Shown one piece after another: positions 60,438-64,000 of a stretch of 64,000 bases of DNA; position 1 is the first letter of the stretch, and each line of letters starts with the position of its first letter. Position numbers and translations under genes: made by a program. The stretch spans positions 24,362,739-24,426,738 of the forward strand of contig OZ023267.1 in the NCBI GenBank assembly GCA_964006375.1, in the 5' to 3' direction. Below the pieces are notes generated by a model that saw nothing but the letters and a program-made list of their open reading frames with translations, did no database searches and was not told the DNA's origin. This stretch comes from Tillus elongatus. Its lineage: Eukaryota; Arthropoda; Insecta; Coleoptera; Cleridae.

Positions 60438-62277
60438 ACGAAAAGTAACCGGGTAGATATCGGTTACACCGCAAGCGTTCGAAAATGTAATTGGTTACTC
60501 TGTCCATTGTTCGAACATTATACAGTATCTACCTGGTGCATCAACCTGGTGCAGGATTTGTGTACCGAACCAAACAGTTGGTAAATTGAGTTATATAGAG
60601 AGCAAACTTAATTCTCTATACAAATTGTCTAAAATCTAACCTATAAATTGGATGTAAATAAATAATAATACCAACACCAATACCCTAAGGGCCCTAAGGT
60701 TTTTGATTTTCATTCGTACATTTCTCAATCGTAACTTGAAGGAAGGTGAAGGTGTTGAATTGGCATTTAGTGGATGTTAATAATAGTTAGTGTAAAAGTG
60801 TAAAGTGTCTAGTATTGCTAAGTGTTGAAGAGAAGCCCCTAAATGAGGCTATGAGATGCAAAGTGGCCTAAGCCCGAAATACAACAAATGAGAAAAACGC
60901 CTCTGAAGTTTTTGATATTTTCCCGCTCTAATAACACTGTTCATATAAAAGGAACATTGCAATATTTTTGCTGAACAAGATACAATTTCAAATTGATTTA
61001 TTAGGTGTTAATTAAAATATGGAAAACCTCAATTTTTTTTTGCAAAAATGAGGGATTTTTTAGGCTACTTTGGCACACTGGTATTGGGTCAAAAATTCTT
61101 AATTATACGGACTTTAGGAATGGATAACAGATCAAATCAAACCAAGAGTTTTGATTAAGAATTTAACTGAAATATGTAGGTACATTAAATTTACACATTA
61201 CACATTGAAAAAGTTCGATGGACTAATATTTTTATTCCGGCAATTCTTCTCTATCGCTAGAAACGGCAATAAAATCTTCAGATACATCGTCGACGGTCTT
61301 CAGATTTGCATACAAATTATGATGAATGGGGGGTATACTGGATTAATTCCATTAGGTCAGCTTTTTTTTTCACATCAATTTTGCGGCCGTTCGGATATAG
61401 CAAATCACTCAAGTTTGCAGGAAAAACATAATTTCTTTTCTTTACATTCATTGAATAGAACTAATTCGCTGTTTGAGTATTTATACGAAATTATAAAAGG
61501 CTTATTTTTTTCTAAATGGATCCATTGCATTTTCATCCATTCAACTTTAGATTTATCGGACGCAATTTTTCTGTTTAATTGTACTTTCTAATTGTTTGGT
61601 AGAAAAAAATATTTCTGATTTCATATGGACGATATTGAATGGAGTTTTTTTTCTAGCGGCACACTGTTTAAGCTGACAAGTTAGAAAATAAATATTCACA
61701 TGTACTTCTCTTTATTGACAACCGCCAACTGCTTTCATAGGCATAGTGGCCTAACCCACAATATATGTGGGTTAGGCCAGCATTACCTTTTGAATTATGG
61801 AAATAGTTGTAAATGCAAAAGGAATTTACGATGACATCTACCAACCGGTAGCTGAGGGTTGCTTGGGCCACTTTGCATCTGAAAGTACTTAAATAACAGG
61901 TAACTTTACTATAATGAACGCGTTTTGGTAAAATTGTGGGTTAGGCCATTTTGCATCTCATAGCGTCAAATATAGTTTTATATTATTCTTAATAAATTTT
62001 TTAATGTATAATAAGTAGTAACTGTCTAATATTTCAGATACAACATTAACTAAAGCAATTTTTTCAATATCCATACTGATATATTAATATTACTACTTCA
62101 AAGTTCAGAGTCCAAATATCATCGAACAACAAAGATGAACCTTTGACAGTTTGACGTTTGTCATTTAGTTACCGCACATTTAAAAGCGTTCGAAAATTAC
62201 TGCACCGGATCCATTTACCATAAAGCCAGCTGTGTACCATTCGGTAAATGGTAGATATCTACCCGGTTACTTTTCGT
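60438..62277. mobile_element. DNA transposon with perfect 24-bp TIRs, family unknown
   Basis: Both ends read inward ACGAAAAGTAACCGGGTAGA followed by TATC, with no mismatch. Internally GCTATGAGATGCAAAGTGGC (about 60850) is inverted at 61950-61970, and a 14-bp perfect hairpin GGCCTAACCCAC.../...GTGGGTTAGGCC lies at 61747-61779. Direct repeats GCGTTCGAAAAT occur near both ends. A coding relic is at 61195-61590 on the minus strand. I did not find an unambiguous target duplication. Confidence 0.7.
61195..61590 (-). pseudogene. Coding relic of an unidentified transposon-associated protein
   Basis: Minus strand from 61590: 'KVEWMKMQWIHLEKNKPFII' then 'SYKYSNSELVLFNECKEKK', then after stops and a frame change 'KADLMELIQYTPPIHHNLYA' and 'VDDVSEDFIAVSSDREELPE'. 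The style (WxKxxWIxxEKxxP, then PPIHH) reminds me of uncharacterised ORFs that recur in insect genomes, but I cannot name the family. It is broken by at least two stops. The + strand ORF 61151-61591 overlaps it and is likely a shadow. Confidence 0.5.
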
Positions 62278-62423
62278 AAAGGCATGTTGATGACACCGGT
62301 TATTAAGGATATGTACAGGGTTGGACAGAATGACATATCCATTGTTAAACTGCATTTATTAAGTAATTTAATAAGATCTAATTTCAAACCAAGTCTGCAT
62401 GCATTCTCCATAAATGGCAACTT

Positions 62424-62830
62424 ATGACTGTTGTCAAACAGTTTGCGAGAAACGTCAGATTAATTGTGAACATGGATCATTCGTCCAATATTCAACGTTA
62501 TTTTGCTGTTGACGCTTATTTCAAGAATAAGGATCCTATTTTAACGATGCAGCGTTTATTTCGCTGTCATTTTCATTTAAACCGACGAGATCCAGTATCT
62601 ACTCGAGTAATAATCGGAGAGTGGGCACACAAGTTTTACAGTACCGCTTCAGCCGCCAGACAAAAACCAAAAGGAAGAGCTCGTTCTGTAAGAACACCGG
62701 CAAATGCTGAAACGGTAAGAGCAGCTGTGCTAGAAAGTCCAAAACGACAAGAACTGGCGCTCACTATTTCAAACAGAAGTTTTCGCCGCATTCCGAGAGA
62801 CTTACGCTTCCAACAAAGCTTACTACAAAA
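62424..62830 (+). pseudogene. DUF4817-type transposase N-terminus, truncated
   Basis: 'RYFAVDAYFKNKDPILTMQR', 'FHLNRRDPVSTRVIIGEW' and 'RSVRTPANAETVRAAVLESP' give the helix-turn-helix start of a mariner-type transposase, followed by 'ALTISNRSFRRIPRDLRFQ'. The frame then runs into unrelated sequence at about 62835, where a non-LTR element begins. The DDE domain is absent, so this is a relic cut by the insertion. Confidence 0.8.
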
Positions 62831-62839
62831 CCTGAATGC

Positions 62840-64000
62840 CATAAGACATCAGTCACCGCCCCCCTTGGTCGCTCAGACCACAGCATGGTCACTGCTTCCT
62901 GCGCAATGCAACCCGAGGTGACACAGTCATCACACCCACGTATCGTTTGGCACTACAACTCCGCAAACTGGGACTAAATGCGGGATTACTTTTCCTCATT
63001 TCCATGGGCGTCTGTCTGCTTCTCTCATCCTGACCCCTCTGATATCTCACAAAACGTCACTGAAATCATCCAAGCTGGCATGGAATTATTTATTCCACGT
63101 ACACAGAAAACCTCTTCAGCCACTGAAAAGCCGTGGTTCTCTAAATCCTGTGACAAGGCTAGACTTGAAAAGATCAAAGCTCACAAAACGCTTCTACACA
63201 ATCCCAGTCAAGAAAACCGTCAAGCATTTAACAACGCAAGAAACCGCTATGTCCGCATTCTTTCTGAGGCAAAAAACTCGTTTAATAACCACATCAAAAA
63301 CAAAGTCCTCTCAAGCTTCAACGGCAGCAAACCCTTCTGGACTCTTGCAAAATCTATTACTTATAATTTCTGCAAGAGCACGTTCCCACCTCTTGTTTCA
63401 GAAGATGAAATTGTTTCTACCGCCCTGGGCAAGGCTGAACTTTTTGCCTCGTTGTTCGCCGGCAATTCTACTCTCAACCCACCTCCAAATGCTCAACCAC
63501 CAACAGTCTCCAATGTCGCGTATAAAATGACGGATATCATTTTCAAAACTAAAAAGGTATGAAAGATGCTCTCTTCTCTTAATACCAGGAAAGCCTCTGG
63601 CCTTGACGAGATCCCAGCAATTGTTCTCAAAAAATGTGCACCAGAACTTGCTCCTGTCCTGACTCGTCTGTTTCAGACATCTTACAGTAAAGGCATATTC
63701 CCTTGTAACTGGAAAACTGCTCGAGTACAACCCGTCCCCAAGAAATGATCCAAAGTCCTTCCTAGCAACTACAGGCCTATTTCTCTCCTTTCAGTCGTCT
63801 CTAAAGTGATGGAAAAATATATGAACACCGAATTACTAAAATTTCTTGAAAAACACAGTATAATCCACGACAGGCAGTATGGACTCCGTCAGCGCAGATC
63901 AACTGCCGACCTTCTTTCCTTTGTCACCCATTCTTGGAGCAAGTCTATGGAACTACACGGTGAATCCCAGATTGTCGCTCTAGACATATCCAAAGCATTC
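62840..64000 (+). mobile_element. Jockey-like non-LTR element, continues past the window
   Basis: One continuous frame with three in-frame stops (TAA 62975, TGA 63560, TGA 63746). The endonuclease end is 'VTAPLGRSDHSMV', then the linker from 62978 ('NARNRYVRILSEAKNSFNNH'), then RT start 'TRKASGLDEIPAIVLKKCAP', 'SNYRPISLLSVVSKVMEKY', 'IHDRQYGLRQRRSTADLL' and 'QIVALDISKAF' at the edge. The catalytic box lies beyond 64000. No frameshifts: decay so far is by nonsense changes only. Same family as 50373-51690. Confidence 0.88.

Noticed and set aside
61151..61591. 146-codon plus-strand ORF
   Set aside because: It lies opposite the minus-strand coding relic, which has better protein-like sequence; probable shadow.

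Overview
The window looks like a stretch of insect genome. It holds spliced animal genes, BEL/Pao, non-LTR, hAT and mariner-type elements, and CCTAA (TTAGG-type) runs on one retrotransposon family. A beetle is my best guess, but the order cannot be fixed from the sequence. Three host genes are recognisable: the 3' end of CCDC22 (+, exons 1461-2757), a single-exon MRPS27 (-, 16761-18065), and most of TUBGCP2 (+, ten exons between 24731 and 51931). In TUBGCP2 the exons join in phase and only about 2.1 kb of 27 kb is coding; the C-terminal exons were not found. Nearly everything else is mobile or repetitive DNA.

Layout. 1-1400: non-LTR fragments, then CCDC22 exons with a 27-bp minisatellite in an intron. 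2.7-4.1 kb and 10.4-12.3 kb: two mariner-type elements with long terminal inverted repeats and broken transposases. 4.6-6.9 kb: a non-LTR copy. 7.5-10 kb: a Tigger-like remnant carrying a hAT element (8-bp target duplication) and a 68-nt poly(A)-tailed insertion (14-bp target duplication). 12.5-16.6 kb: Helentron/DINE-like repeats. 19.5-20.3 kb: a compact element made of 310-bp units with hammerhead ribozyme cores. 20.3-24.5 kb: foldback elements hosting a non-LTR copy and a hAT element. 25-27.5 kb: a long-TIR element in a TUBGCP2 intron. 28-39 kb: several non-LTR elements, including an open 775-codon RT-RNase H reading frame, plus DINE-like copies with (TA)n tracts up to about 196 bp. 41.5-43 kb: a satellite of about 366 bp. 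42,939-49,404: an intact BEL/Pao LTR retrotransposon. 50-60 kb: nested RT fragments. 60.4-62.3 kb: a TIR element with an unfamiliar coding relic. 62.4 kb to the end: a transposase relic interrupted by a non-LTR element that runs off the edge.

The strongest candidates for something new are two. One is the hammerhead-bearing, retrozyme/Penelope-like element at 19548-20278, which has a 13-bp target duplication. The other is a pair of ultra-short (68-70 nt) poly(A)-tailed insertions at 7611-7678 and 59130-59199. They share an ungapped sequence and at least one has a perfect target duplication, which suggests a minute SINE-like family.
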